DNA of 32,776 nt from Mycolicibacterium palauense (GTDB lineage Bacteria; Actinomycetota; Actinomycetes; Mycobacteriales; Mycobacteriaceae), in contig NZ_NVQF01000069.1 in the NCBI RefSeq assembly GCF_002592005.1, forward strand, positions 1 through 32,776, in the 5' to 3' direction. The first letter of the stretch is position 1; each line of letters starts with the position of its first letter. The position numbers and the translations under genes were made by a program. The notes beneath the pieces were generated by a model that was not told where the DNA came from, did not search any database, and was given only the letters and a program-made list of their open reading frames with translations. This document shows, in pieces, positions 1 to 6,230 of this stretch.

Positions 1-72
1 GGGGCGGGGGAGTGGGATGCTCACCCCGGCCGGGTGGTCGCTCGGGCGCGGCGTTGGCCTTCGAGCGACGAG

Positions 73-369
73 CTAGTGGGCGTTGGCCGTCCCGTATCCG
101 ACGGTGACGATGACCTTCGACTTCTCCGACACCACGCACATCGCCATGTCGCCGACGTGCTTGCGGGTGCCGGACGGGTGGTTCGGCCGGCCTGGGCGGT
201 TGAGCGCTTCGCGTATCCAATCGATTTCTATGCGGCGAGACACCAGCCGTGCGGCCGCATGGCAGCTCAGGCGCCAGCCGTCGATCGCCGGCAGCTCGCA
301 ATCAGAGCGGGCGATCTTGGACTCCAGTCGTCGGGTACGGCGATCCACCGACGCGGCGGTCTCGGCCAT
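73..369 (-). CDS. DUF4258-like small protein of the prophage
   Basis: This 98-residue protein starts at an ATG sharing one base with the stop of the preceding gene (TAATG), so translation is probably coupled. The C-terminal two thirds fit the DUF4258 pattern: a histidine-alanine pair near residue 38, the stretch SRRIEIDWIREALNRPG (about 45-61), then a beta-rich end finishing KVIVTVGYG. DUF4258 is a compact RelE/BrnT-like fold seen in phages and plasmids, sometimes as a toxin. Here there is no obvious antitoxin partner, so toxicity is not claimed. It is the last complete gene of the leftward operon. A GTG at 24 on the same strand could start the next gene but only eight codons are visible. The family call is from pattern memory. 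Confidence 0.6.
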   Translation of the reverse strand: MAETAASVDRRTRRLESKIARSDCELPAIDGWRLSCHAAARLVSRRIEIDWIREALNRPGRPNHPSGTRKHVGDMAMCVVSEKSKVIVTVGYGTANAH

Positions 370-713
370 TACCAGCCGCGCTCTCGCATGACTCTGTTCA
401 CGGCCAGCTCGCCCACGGGGTCGAGGTAGGCGCATGCGCGGGCGAGGTCAGCGTCGCCGTGGATGGTTCGTCGCTGCGCGTCGGTGAGGTTCGCGGCGTC
501 GGCCAGAAACTGATGGAAGGTGGTTCCACTGCGCTTGGCGCGGGCCGCGAAGGTCCGCACGATCCTGTTCACCTTGCGCGGTGAGATCTCAACGCCGCTG
601 TCGATGAGCGCCTTGTGGGCGGCACGGATCGCCAACTCGATGTGACTGCCGGCGCGGAAGGGGGTGGAACCGCCGGGGGGCTGCATGGTGGCCGTCTGGC
701 CTGGCGGGCTCAC
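369..713 (-). CDS. Phage hypothetical protein
   Basis: The product is about 114 residues from a GTG whose last two bases begin the TGA stop of the upstream gene (GTGA overlap), with GAAGG ten bases upstream. An internal ATG at 686 is the alternative start and gives 105 residues. The sequence is basic and probably mostly helical: IELAIRAAHKALIDSG followed by SPRKVNRIVRTFAARAKRSG, then an acidic helix with DADLARACAYLDPVGE. No catalytic motif or membrane segment is visible and I do not recognise the family. Its position between two phage-type genes in a tightly coupled operon supports it being real. Confidence 0.65.
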   Translation of the reverse strand: MSPPGQTATMQPPGGSTPFRAGSHIELAIRAAHKALIDSGVEISPRKVNRIVRTFAARAKRSGTTFHQFLADAANLTDAQRRTIHGDADLARACAYLDPVGELAVNRVMRERGW

Positions 714-1135
714 GACGCGGCCGCCTTCGATCGGGGCGCGTATTCGTCGATCCACTGGTCGGCTTCGCTGAACCGGAGGGCGAAGACGCCGTCGAGGTCG
801 GATTCCTGTCGCATGATCAGGCGGGCGTAGAAGGCGGTGAAGTCGTTGTTGAGACGGTGGTCGGGCGTTCCGCCCTCGGCTGCGATGTCCCAGCGGGCTC
901 GCTCGTAGAGCGTTTTGATACCGAGCCTGCGCTGCCCGGTCCGGTTCACCCACTCGCGGGCGAGCCTCACCAGGGCGCGGTAGACGTGAGGATTGTCACG
1001 GTGGAACTGCTCGAAGCGTTCGGAGGTTGACCCGGTGAACACCAGCAGCATCTGGCGGCGCTGCTTGTTGGCCGTCTTGCGGCGGCGCGAGCCCGGCCGG
1101 GACCGCGTCCTGCCCCGCGGGCTCGGGGTAGTCAT
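710..1135 (-). CDS. Conserved phage-type hypothetical protein
   Basis: This 141-residue protein starts at an ATG that overlaps the stop of the upstream Cro-like gene as ATGA. A basic N-terminal tail (residues 1-30, many Arg/Lys) precedes a compact domain with FEQFHRDNPHVYRALVRLAR, RRLGIKTLYERARWDIA, LNNDFTAFYARLIM and an end rich in acidic and aromatic residues (SEADQWIDEY). I recall proteins with this set of phrases as widespread in actinobacteriophages and prophages, with no assigned function. The basic tail suggests nucleic-acid contact, but that is inference. It is the second gene of the leftward operon that begins at 1371. Confidence 0.75.
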   Translation of the reverse strand: MTTPSPRGRTRSRPGSRRRKTANKQRRQMLLVFTGSTSERFEQFHRDNPHVYRALVRLAREWVNRTGQRRLGIKTLYERARWDIAAEGGTPDHRLNNDFTAFYARLIMRQESDLDGVFALRFSEADQWIDEYAPRSKAAAS

Positions 1136-1371
1136 GCGCCGACCTCGGCGGGCTCGCTCACCAGATCTGAGATGCTGATCTCGAGGAATTCGGCGGTGCT
1201 GCGGAGCTCGGAGATCCGCCACGCGACCTTTCCCGTCATGCGTCGATGAATCGCCGGCTGGGAGAGGTGGAGGTGGGTGGCGAGTGCGCCCTGCGTCCGT
1301 TGGCGGCGAGCCAGCTCGGCGCGGATGATGTCGTTCACCACGCTTTCGCCTAGCGCCTTGGAATTTCTCAC
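1132..1371 (-). CDS. XRE/Cro-like helix-turn-helix regulator
   Basis: This 79-residue protein has a helix-turn-helix at about residues 26-47 (TQGALATHLHLSQPAIHRRM, then TGK), the typical lambda Cro/XRE layout, followed by a short helical end. It is the first gene of a leftward operon and is divergent from the repressor-like gene at 1495, as Cro is from the repressor in temperate phages. The GTG start at 1371 has no Shine-Dalgarno. However, a TTGCAT-N17-TAAAAC promoter ends seven bases before it, so a leaderless transcript starting at this GTG is likely. A GTG at codon 11 or 12 is the alternative. It could instead be an excisionase-like or immunity factor. The HTH assignment is firm and the Cro role is inferred from context. 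Confidence 0.8.
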   Translation of the reverse strand: MRNSKALGESVVNDIIRAELARRQRTQGALATHLHLSQPAIHRRMTGKVAWRISELRSTAEFLEISISDLVSEPAEVGA

Positions 1372-1495
1372 AGGGAAAGTTTTAGGCGACGGCTATGTCG
1401 TATGCAAGCACCAACGCTCGGTGTGTTCTGCGTTTGAGGGAAAATCTATAGCTGTGAGCTTGTGTTTATTCGCTAGGCGATTATGATATTCCCCA
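1346..1495. promoter_or_regulatory. Divergent leaderless promoters with shared operator motif
   Basis: On the minus strand, TTGCAT (1402-1407) and TAAAAC (1379-1384) are 17 bases apart and sit seven bases before the GTG at 1371. On the plus strand, TTGTGT (1460-1465) and TATGAT (1482-1487) are 16 apart and sit seven bases before the ATG at 1495. Neither start codon has a ribosome binding site, so both messages are probably leaderless. The motif TAGGCGA occurs three times: plus strand 1383-1389 over the minus-strand -10, plus strand 1474-1480 in the spacer of the rightward promoter, and minus strand 1346-1352 just inside the Cro-like gene. The last two extend to CGCTAGGCGA, a CGC-N3-GCG palindrome. 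These look like operators for one or both HTH proteins. Confidence 0.6.
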
Positions 1496-1800
1496 TGAAC
1501 ACAGTCATCCAGCTTCACCCATCTGGCGGCTCATACCGCAGTGAAGTCGCTGCGAGACTCAGGCAGGGGATCGCGGCGCGGAACCTCAAGAAGCAAGACA
1601 TCGCCGACTGGATCGGGATGAACCAGGCGTCGTTCTCCAAGAGGGTCAACGCGCGCCTGCCGATCAACGTCGACGAGGCCGATGTCATCTGCGCGGTGAT
1701 AGGCATGAACCGGGCGTGGCTCATGACAGGCGAGGGGCCGATGCTCGACCCCGACTGGAGGTGCCCCCACCAGGGCTCGAACCTGGGACCTGCGGATTAA
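1495..1800 (+). CDS. Phage repressor-like HTH protein ending inside tRNA-Lys
   Basis: This 101-residue protein has a helix-turn-helix near residues 31-52 (LKKQDIADWIGMNQASFSKR) and the ending AVIGMNRAWLMTGEGPM that many phage HTH repressors show after the DNA-binding domain. I chose the ATG at 1495 over the in-frame ATG at 1483 because a TATGAT -10 box overlaps 1483 and would place the transcript start at 1495. Residues 90-101 are encoded by the antisense strand of the tRNA-Lys 3' half, and the TAA stop lies opposite the anticodon loop. The protein's C-terminus is therefore set by the attachment site. This suggests an immunity repressor whose length depends on integration, although a plain repressor ending at attP is possible. 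Confidence 0.75.
   Translation: MNTVIQLHPSGGSYRSEVAARLRQGIAARNLKKQDIADWIGMNQASFSKRVNARLPINVDEADVICAVIGMNRAWLMTGEGPMLDPDWRCPHQGSNLGPAD
1760..1800. other. Candidate phage attachment core in tRNA-Lys 3' half
   Basis: The 3' half of the tRNA (anticodon loop to discriminator base) is also the 3' end of the phage repressor-like gene, so the integration crossover must lie in or near it. The tRNA is intact in sequence: its T-arm and acceptor stem pair fully apart from one G-T wobble. After the discriminator A at 1762 the strand reads CCT rather than CCA, so the CCA end is not encoded and the next bases are probably phage-derived. The exact core length cannot be set without the other attachment site. 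Confidence 0.5.
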
Positions 1801-1834
1801 AAGTCCGTAGCTCTACCAACTGAGCTATAGGGGC
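1762..1834 (-). tRNA. lysT: tRNA-Lys (anticodon UUU)
   Basis: The minus strand folds into a full cloverleaf. The acceptor stem is GCCCCTA with TGGGGGC (one G-T pair), the D-arm is AGCTCAGTTGGTAGAGCT, the anticodon loop is CTTTTAA giving UUU, and the T-arm is CCAGG TTCGAGC CCTGG. CCA is not encoded. A TATTCT -10 box is at 1845-1850 on the same strand. It is the attachment site for the element on its 3' side. The symbol follows M. tuberculosis naming from memory. Confidence 0.97.
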
Positions 1835-1844
1835 GCGAGGGAAC

Positions 1845-1850
1845 AGAATA
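1845..1850 (-). promoter_or_regulatory. -10 box of the tRNA-Lys promoter
   Basis: TATTCT on the minus strand lies about 11 bases before the mature 5' end of tRNA-Lys, which leaves room for a short leader trimmed by RNase P. The matching -35 near 1868-1873 (TTCCGG) is weak. This is a motif match only. Confidence 0.35.
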
Positions 1851-1907
1851 CCGATCCGGTGACGCGCCCGGAAACGAGGCCGGTGCCTGGTCGGTGCGCG
1901 AGGTGGT

Positions 1908-2002
1908 ATCGCATGCGCCAGCACTGTCGCCGGACGTGGGGCGGCCCGCTGCGGCCGGCCGGCAAGGCATGTCGGGCTCTGGAAAGTGATAGCGCATGCG
2001 AT
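1908..2002. repeat. Separated 11-bp inverted repeat between tRNA-Lys and tRNA-Glu
   Basis: ATCGCATGCGC at 1908-1918 is the exact reverse complement of 1992-2002, with 73 bases between. It lies in the roughly 300-base gap between the divergent tRNA-Lys and tRNA-Glu genes, where no gene is visible. It may be chance in GC-rich DNA, a protein site pair or a remnant of an old palindrome. Nothing else in the gap stands out apart from the two tRNA promoters. Confidence 0.4.
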
Positions 2003-2048
2003 GTCACCGTCTGCGGCCGAGCTTCGCGACCGCCCCGGAGAAGCTCGT

Positions 2049-2078
2049 TTGAGGATTTGGCCTGCTGTGCCCTAAGCT
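2049..2078 (+). promoter_or_regulatory. Possible promoter for the tRNA-Glu-Asp-Phe cluster
   Basis: TTGAGG (2049-2054) and TAAGCT (2073-2078) are 18 bases apart, about 50 bases before tRNA-Glu. They resemble a housekeeping-sigma promoter serving the three plus-strand tRNAs. TTGGCC/TATCGA slightly downstream is an alternative with a short spacer. Confidence 0.35.
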
Positions 2079-2130
2079 ATCGAGGCTCCCAACGGAAACG
2101 TTGTGAGTACCCCGGAGAGATTCGGCTCTG

Positions 2131-2203
2131 GCCCCCTTCGTCTAGCGGCCTAGGACGCCGCCCTTTCAAGGCGGTAGCGCGGGTTCGAATCCCGTAGGGG
2201 GTA
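2131..2203 (+). tRNA. gltT: tRNA-Glu (anticodon UUC)
   Basis: The cloverleaf is complete: acceptor GCCCCCT with AGGGGGT, anticodon stem CCGCC/GGCGG around the loop CTTTCAA (UUC), and a T-loop TTCGAAT. The discriminator is A at 2203 and CCA is not encoded. It leads a three-tRNA cluster with Asp and Phe. The symbol is from memory of M. tuberculosis naming. Confidence 0.97.
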
Positions 2204-2241
2204 CGCAACGCGGAAGTCGCGGAGCACAGCAGGACAAGCAA

Positions 2242-2315
2242 GGCCCTGTGGCGCAGTTGGTTAGCGCGCCGCCCTGTCACGGCGGAGGTCGCGGGTTCGA
2301 GTCCCGTCAGGGTCG
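2242..2315 (+). tRNA. aspT: tRNA-Asp (anticodon GUC)
   Basis: The acceptor stem is GGCCCTG with CAGGGTC (one G-T pair). The anticodon stem CCGCC/GGCGG holds the loop CTGTCAC (GUC), the T-loop is TTCGAGT, and the discriminator is G. It lies 38 bases after tRNA-Glu and is probably co-transcribed with it. Confidence 0.97.
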
Positions 2316-2375
2316 CCATCACGGCGAGGCACATGCGGTGTTTGACAGTCCTTGTTCGACATGTGCGTGCCTTCC

Positions 2376-2449
2376 GGCCAGGTAGCTCAGTTGGTACGAG
2401 CGTCCGCCTGAAAAGCGGAAGGTCGCCGGTTCGATCCCGGCCCTGGCCA
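2376..2449 (+). tRNA. pheU: tRNA-Phe (anticodon GAA)
   Basis: The acceptor stem is GGCCAGG with CCTGGCC. The anticodon stem TCCGC/GCGGA holds the loop CTGAAAA (GAA), the T-arm is GCCGG TTCGATC CCGGC, and the discriminator is A. It is the third tRNA of the plus-strand cluster. Confidence 0.97.
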
Positions 2450-2539
2450 CCACGAATGCGGCGTCTCCGGACGCCGGCCCGCACGGGCCACCCCTCCCCA
2501 GGAACGTCACTGCCGGCGGGCGTAGCGTGGTTTCACGTC

Positions 2540-2965
2540 ATGAACTTCCGGACCGCAATCCCGCTACGCCTGGCCGCTACCGTGCTCGCTGCCATCGCCC
2601 CGCTCGCCGCGTGCGCGCCGGACTCCTCCCGCGGCGGCGAGGCCGCCCGGACCGAGGCCGGCAACGTCATCGTCAACGACAAGTCCGTGCAGGACCTGCT
2701 ACAGGCGCTGCGCGAGCAGGGGCTGGCGGTCCCCAACCCCCGCGACGTGACCGACAGCGCCTGTGCGGACATCGGCTGCGTGACCGAGATCGACACCGAC
2801 ACGGTGGACATCCTGAAGTTCCCCAGCACCGGCAAGGCGGAGATCTACGCCGGGCAGCATCATGACGTGTTCCTGGTGACCGACACCGTCGTGCGCTTCG
2901 ACCCCGATACCCCCGAGGCCGAACGCGATGCCTACCGCCAGGCGGTCAAGCAGGCCATCCAATAG
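2540..2965 (+). CDS. Small secreted lipoprotein of unknown function
   Basis: This 141-residue protein has a lipoprotein signal: MNFRTAIPLR, then a hydrophobic stretch and the lipobox LAAC with the lipidated cysteine at residue 25. It should therefore sit on the outer face of the plasma membrane. The mature part is small and acidic, with two further cysteines (75 and 80, SACADIGC) that could form a disulfide. The C-terminal half (FPSTGKAEIYAGQHHDVFLV) looks like a small alpha/beta fold. I do not recognise the family; mycobacteria encode many such lipoproteins. The ATG at 2540 is chosen because it begins the signal peptide, and the longer frame upstream runs through the tRNA-Phe gene. Confidence 0.8.
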   Translation: MNFRTAIPLRLAATVLAAIAPLAACAPDSSRGGEAARTEAGNVIVNDKSVQDLLQALREQGLAVPNPRDVTDSACADIGCVTEIDTDTVDILKFPSTGKAEIYAGQHHDVFLVTDTVVRFDPDTPEAERDAYRQAVKQAIQ

Positions 2966-2974
2966 GACCGGCGA

Positions 2975-3352
2975 CTACTCCCCGGCGGCGGCCTTCTCCG
3001 CGGCCGCGTCGGCGAACTCGCAGAACGCCTCGTAGGCGCGCGCCCCGTACACAGTGGCCGGGCCGCCGTCCATCAGGAACGCCACGCCGATCGCTTCGGC
3101 GGCCTCCTGCTTGGTGGCCCCGGCGCGCACCGCGGCGCGCCCGTGCGAGGCGATGCACCCGTCGCACCCGTGCACGACCCCGACCACCATCGCCATCAGT
3201 TCCTTGACCTTGGACTCGAGAGCCCCGGGCGCGGTGGCGGCCTTACTCATCTCGGCGAAACCCTGGTAGACCTCGGGAATCATCTGCCGGAGCGCACGCG
3301 ACTGGGTGCCGAGTTCGCGGAGGATTTCGTGGTTGTGCGCCTGCTCGCTCAT
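2975..3352 (-). CDS. AhpD-like / carboxymuconolactone decarboxylase family protein
   Basis: This 125-residue protein carries the AhpD-type active-site pattern at residues 61-70, HGCDGCIASH. It has a CxxC pair (63 and 66) and a following histidine, preceded by a conserved Glu/Lys helix (ALESKVKELMAM) and followed by RAGATKQEAAEAIGVA. Members of this fold are small thiol-dependent peroxidase partners or decarboxylases, and the intact CxxC argues for a redox role here. The ATG at 3352 is the only good start before the domain. A GGAGG sits unusually close, one base upstream, so a leaderless or slightly different start is possible. It faces the lipoprotein gene tail to tail. Confidence 0.85.
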   Translation of the reverse strand: MSEQAHNHEILRELGTQSRALRQMIPEVYQGFAEMSKAATAPGALESKVKELMAMVVGVVHGCDGCIASHGRAAVRAGATKQEAAEAIGVAFLMDGGPATVYGARAYEAFCEFADAAAEKAAAGE

Positions 3353-3486
3353 GCCTCCATCGTATGCCCCAGCGGGTATTTCGCAGCGGGGGCACCCGGT
3401 GAGTGAGGTTTGGCGGGACGTGATTTCGGAAACAGGAGGGGCCACACCACTCATCAATCGATGAAGCAAACCACGAAGGATGTGCA

Positions 3487-3789
3487 ATGAAGCGCCCGAC
3501 GACGTCCTTGTCCATGTTCTTGTCCACGTTCTTCGCCGCGACCGTCGCCGGTGCGGCATTGCTCAGCGGATGTTCGGACGTCACCAACCAGGGCGGAGAC
3601 ACCGAATGCCAGGAGTTCACCTCCGCCGAGGAGCAGAAGCAGGACGAGGCGATCCAGAAGATGCTCAAGGACCAGAAGGGCACCGACCCGACCAACCTGG
3701 AGATCACCGCCACCAAGGTGTCGGTGCAGGCCTACTGCCGCACCGCCGGCAAACCGGACAGCAAGATCAGCGAGGCCCCGCGCGCCTGA
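3487..3789 (+). CDS. HdeA-like small lipoprotein
   Basis: This 100-residue protein starts seven bases after a GAAGGA ribosome binding site. The signal peptide ends in the lipobox LSGC with Cys29, so it is membrane-anchored outside the cell. The mature domain has two cysteines (41 and 84) around a helical core, TECQEFTSAEEQKQDEAIQ and later VSVQAYC. This matches the two-cysteine, single-disulfide pattern of HdeA-type periplasmic acid-stress chaperones. HdeA-like proteins are annotated in mycobacteria, but chaperone activity here is inferred. It is divergent from the AhpD-like gene across a 134-base gap. Confidence 0.75.
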   Translation: MKRPTTSLSMFLSTFFAATVAGAALLSGCSDVTNQGGDTECQEFTSAEEQKQDEAIQKMLKDQKGTDPTNLEITATKVSVQAYCRTAGKPDSKISEAPRA

Positions 3790-3792
3790 CGC

Positions 3793-4758
3793 TCACCGCG
3801 GCGGGTCCTCGAAGTCCGGGTCGGCCACGGTCAGCACGGCCTCCGCGATCAGCGGGGTGTCCTCCAGCCTGCGCTCCAGGATCCGCAGCCGGTGGCCCAC
3901 GTGCGCCTCGGTGTCGTCGCCGACCAGATCCACGCTGGCCACCAGGAACAGCTGTTTGGGGCCGATGAACTCCAGGCGCAGATAGCGGACCTTCTCGACG
4001 TCGGGCAGTTCGGCCAGGCGGGTCCGGGCGGCCGTGTAGAGCTGTGACGACGCGGGCTCCCCGGTGAGGAACCGGCGGTTGCGGTCGATGAGCACCACCG
4101 CGACGACCGCCAACAGGCACCCGACCAGGATCGAGCCGACGGCGTCCCAGGCCGCGTTGCCGGTGAGCTGGTGCAGACCGATACCCGCCGCCGCGATCAC
4201 CAGTCCGACCAGGGCGGCGGAATCCTCGGCGAAGACCGCCCGGGTGGTCGGGTCCGACGTGGCCAGCGCATGTTCGAGCAGGTCCCGGTCGTAGCGCTGG
4301 GCCTCGCGCCGCAGTTGACGGGTGGCCTGCACCAGCGACGTGCCCTCGAACACGAACGCCACCGCCAGCACGATGTAGGCGATCAGGTAGTCCTCGTGCC
4401 CGGTCGGTGCGCGCACCAGTTCGGTGATGCCGTGCCAGACGGACACCGCCGCGCCGACGACGAACAGGCCGACGGCCGCCAGCAGCGACCACACGTAGGC
4501 TTCGCGGCCGTAGCCCAGCGGGTGGCTGCTGTCGGCGGCCCGTGAGCTGCGCCGCCTGGCGACCATCAGAAAGACCTGATTGCCGGTGTCGGCCCAGGAA
4601 TGTGTCGACTCGGCCACCATCGACGCCGATCCCGAGATGACCGCCGCGACGGTTTTCACCGTGGCCACAACGGCGTTGGCGGCGAAGGCGATGACGACGG
4701 TGCGTGTGCTCTCGCCGCCGGACGCGTCGACTGCGGTGGCTGCCGCGGCTCGGGTCAT
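3793..4758 (-). CDS. Cation diffusion facilitator transporter, ZnT9-like branch
   Basis: This 321-residue membrane protein has the cation diffusion facilitator layout: about six hydrophobic segments (roughly residues 20-220) and a C-terminal cytosolic domain of about 90 residues. Helix 2 carries AESTHSWADTGNQ (49-61) with the His53-xxx-Asp57 metal site. The next loop has SSHPLGYGREAYVWSL, and the fifth helix begins with AEDSAALVGLVIAAAGIG. The AES-HS-ADTGNQ and HPLGYGRE phrases resemble the SLC30A9/ZnT9 subgroup more than ZitB or FieF, so the ion could be zinc, manganese or iron. The ATG at 4758 is preferred over a TTG at 4782. Its 3' end lies four bases from the HdeA-like gene on the other strand. 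Confidence 0.88.
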   Translation of the reverse strand: MTRAAAATAVDASGGESTRTVVIAFAANAVVATVKTVAAVISGSASMVAESTHSWADTGNQVFLMVARRRSSRAADSSHPLGYGREAYVWSLLAAVGLFVVGAAVSVWHGITELVRAPTGHEDYLIAYIVLAVAFVFEGTSLVQATRQLRREAQRYDRDLLEHALATSDPTTRAVFAEDSAALVGLVIAAAGIGLHQLTGNAAWDAVGSILVGCLLAVVAVVLIDRNRRFLTGEPASSQLYTAARTRLAELPDVEKVRYLRLEFIGPKQLFLVASVDLVGDDTEAHVGHRLRILERRLEDTPLIAEAVLTVADPDFEDPPR

Positions 4759-4874
4759 TCCTCCATTCTGGGGCCGGCCCAACCGTCGACGCGTAGTGCA
4801 CTACGCGTGAGTCGCGCACCGGCTCGCCCCGAGGATCGATACGTCCGGGTCCGTGGTGGGTGGGGGAGGGCGGA

Positions 4875-5348
4875 ATGGCAAGCATCGGCACCGATCGGCT
4901 GTTGGTCCGCATCGACCCGCGACCCGACGACAGCTGGCTGGTCACCGTCGTCTACATCGCCCGTTTCTGCCAGGCCGATATCGGCTCCCGCTACGACGAC
5001 CGCATCGACGTCGACGAGGCCGACGCGCCGGGCTTCCGACTGCACCTTCACCCCGCCGCCGTGCCGTTCACCGCGACCCAGGCCACCGTCCTGCGTAAGA
5101 AACGGATCGTGGTGCGCGGCAGCGATCTCGGTGATCCCGACACCGGGATCGACGAGGACCTGGACACGGGCCCAGAAACAGGCCCGGATGCGGGCCGTGA
5201 TGCGAGCTCTGCCGACCACGCCCGTCTGTGGATCCGACTGCGCCGCAACGAGGGCCGGGCGGCCGAATGGCAGGAGGTCCACGCCAGGCCGATCGTGATC
5301 GCGCTGCCGCGCCGAGGAGGCGGGCCGGCTCAGTCGCGGCGCCGCTGA
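4875..5348 (+). CDS. Hypothetical protein with acidic linker
   Basis: This 157-residue protein starts at an ATG four bases after a GGGAGGG ribosome binding site; a GTG at 4860 is the alternative. The N-terminal half (DDSWLVTVVYIARFCQADIG, then LHPAAVPFTATQATVLRKK) looks like a beta-rich domain. A linker rich in Asp, Gly and Pro (about residues 94-118) separates it from a short end with HARLWIRLRRNEG. There is no signal peptide, membrane segment or known motif, and I do not recognise it. Its last 19 bases overlap the end of the convergent zinc-finger gene. Confidence 0.6.
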   Translation: MASIGTDRLLVRIDPRPDDSWLVTVVYIARFCQADIGSRYDDRIDVDEADAPGFRLHLHPAAVPFTATQATVLRKKRIVVRGSDLGDPDTGIDEDLDTGPETGPDAGRDASSADHARLWIRLRRNEGRAAEWQEVHARPIVIALPRRGGGPAQSRRR

Positions 5349-5683
5349 AGCTGCTGGTACCAGTCCGGGGGCACCTGGCCGCGGGGCCCGGGCGCGGGTT
5401 GATCCACCGGATGGGACTGTGGCGGCGCCAGCGCCGGCCCGTCGTAGTAGTCATCGGTGCGGTAGTCCCAGAACCAGTCCTCGCCGGGTTCGAAGGATCG
5501 GATGACCGGGTGGCCGGTCGTCCTCCAGTGCGCCGTGGCATGACGCATCAGCGAGTCGTCGCAACACCCCACATGCCCGCACGCCGCGCAGCGGCGCAGA
5601 TGAACCCACCAGCCCCCGGAGGATTCGCATTCCGCGCAGCCCGCCCCGCTCGGCGGAACCGCGGGGTCGACGTCGGGGCTCAT
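5330..5683 (-). CDS. UBP-type zinc finger protein
   Basis: This 117-residue protein has a ubiquitin-protease-type zinc finger at about residues 16-60. Cys16, Cys19, Cys32, Cys35, Cys40, His48, His52 and His58 follow the family order (CAEC, CAACGHVGCC, RHATAH, GHPV). In eukaryotes this finger binds the ubiquitin C-terminus. Actinobacterial stand-alone versions are common and their ligand is not known to me. The C-terminal third is proline-rich with an acidic aromatic patch (DWFWDYRTDDYYD) and ends PDWYQQLQRRRD. The ATG at 5683 has GGAG four bases upstream. It is divergent from the SRPBCC gene. Confidence 0.88.
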   Translation of the reverse strand: MSPDVDPAVPPSGAGCAECESSGGWWVHLRRCAACGHVGCCDDSLMRHATAHWRTTGHPVIRSFEPGEDWFWDYRTDDYYDGPALAPPQSHPVDQPAPGPRGQVPPDWYQQLQRRRD

Positions 5684-5752
5684 GGTCTCCGACCCTACTG
5701 CTGAAACGCCAAACGCGTCCCCCGGACCCGCGCGCTCGCTATCGTTCCGGCC

Positions 5753-6193
5753 ATGGCAGTCAGTGATTCCCGAGAAGTGGTCATCGAAGCGTCCCCGCAG
5801 GAGATCCTCGACGTCATCGCCGACGTCGAGTCCACTCCGAGCTGGTCTCCGCAGTACCAGAGCGCCGAGATCCTGGACAGCTACGACGACGGCCGCCCGC
5901 GTCAGGTCAAGATGAAGGTCAAGGCCGCGGGCCTGTCCGACGAGCAGGTCATCGAATACACGTGGGCCGACGATCATGTGAGCTGGACGCTGGTCAGCAG
6001 CGGGCAGCTCAAGGCCCAGGACGCCAAGTACTCGCTGACGCCCGACGGGGACAAGACCCGGGTGAAGTTCGACATGGCCATCGACCTGGCCGTGCCCCTG
6101 CCGGGATTCGTACTCAAACGCGCGATGAAGGGCGGCATGGAGACGGCCACCGACGGGCTGCGCAAGCAGGTCGTCAAGGTCAAGAAGGGGTGA
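5753..6193 (+). CDS. SRPBCC (START-like) family protein, Rv0856-like
   Basis: This 146-residue protein has the SRPBCC helix-grip fold signature: the N-terminal strand DSREVVIEASPQEILDVIAD, then DVESTPSWSPQYQSAEIL. Central strands follow (VKMKVKAAG, VIEYTWADDHVSWTLV) and it ends with a long helix, GFVLKRAMKGGMETATDGLR. Such proteins bind hydrophobic ligands such as lipids or polyketides in a central cavity. Its position just before the aminotransferase matches the Rv0856/Rv0857 genes as I recall them. The ATG at 5753 gives the full domain and has no clear ribosome binding site. The ligand is unknown. Confidence 0.88.
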   Translation: MAVSDSREVVIEASPQEILDVIADVESTPSWSPQYQSAEILDSYDDGRPRQVKMKVKAAGLSDEQVIEYTWADDHVSWTLVSSGQLKAQDAKYSLTPDGDKTRVKFDMAIDLAVPLPGFVLKRAMKGGMETATDGLRKQVVKVKKG

Positions 6194-6230
6194 CCGCCCG
6201 GGCGGTCACCGGTCGCCCGCCCCCGGCGGT

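Larger units (their letters stand above)
1..1761. mobile_element. End of an integrated phage-like element abutting tRNA-Lys
   Basis: This stretch reads as one end of a prophage or similar integrative element. It has two divergent helix-turn-helix genes (minus strand from 1371, plus strand from 1495), and behind the minus-strand one a chain of overlapping small genes with phage-type products. It stops exactly at the 3' end of a tRNA gene, the classic target of tyrosine integrases. The left end and any integrase lie outside the window, so size and completeness are unknown. In mycobacteriophages where attP lies in the repressor gene, integration moves the integrase to the far end, which would explain its absence here. 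The boundary at 1761 is inferred from the end of the tRNA. Confidence 0.75.

Noticed and set aside
1797..2007. Short minus-strand frames through tRNA-Lys
   Set aside because: They include the tRNA itself and lack any start signal; the tRNA explains the conservation.
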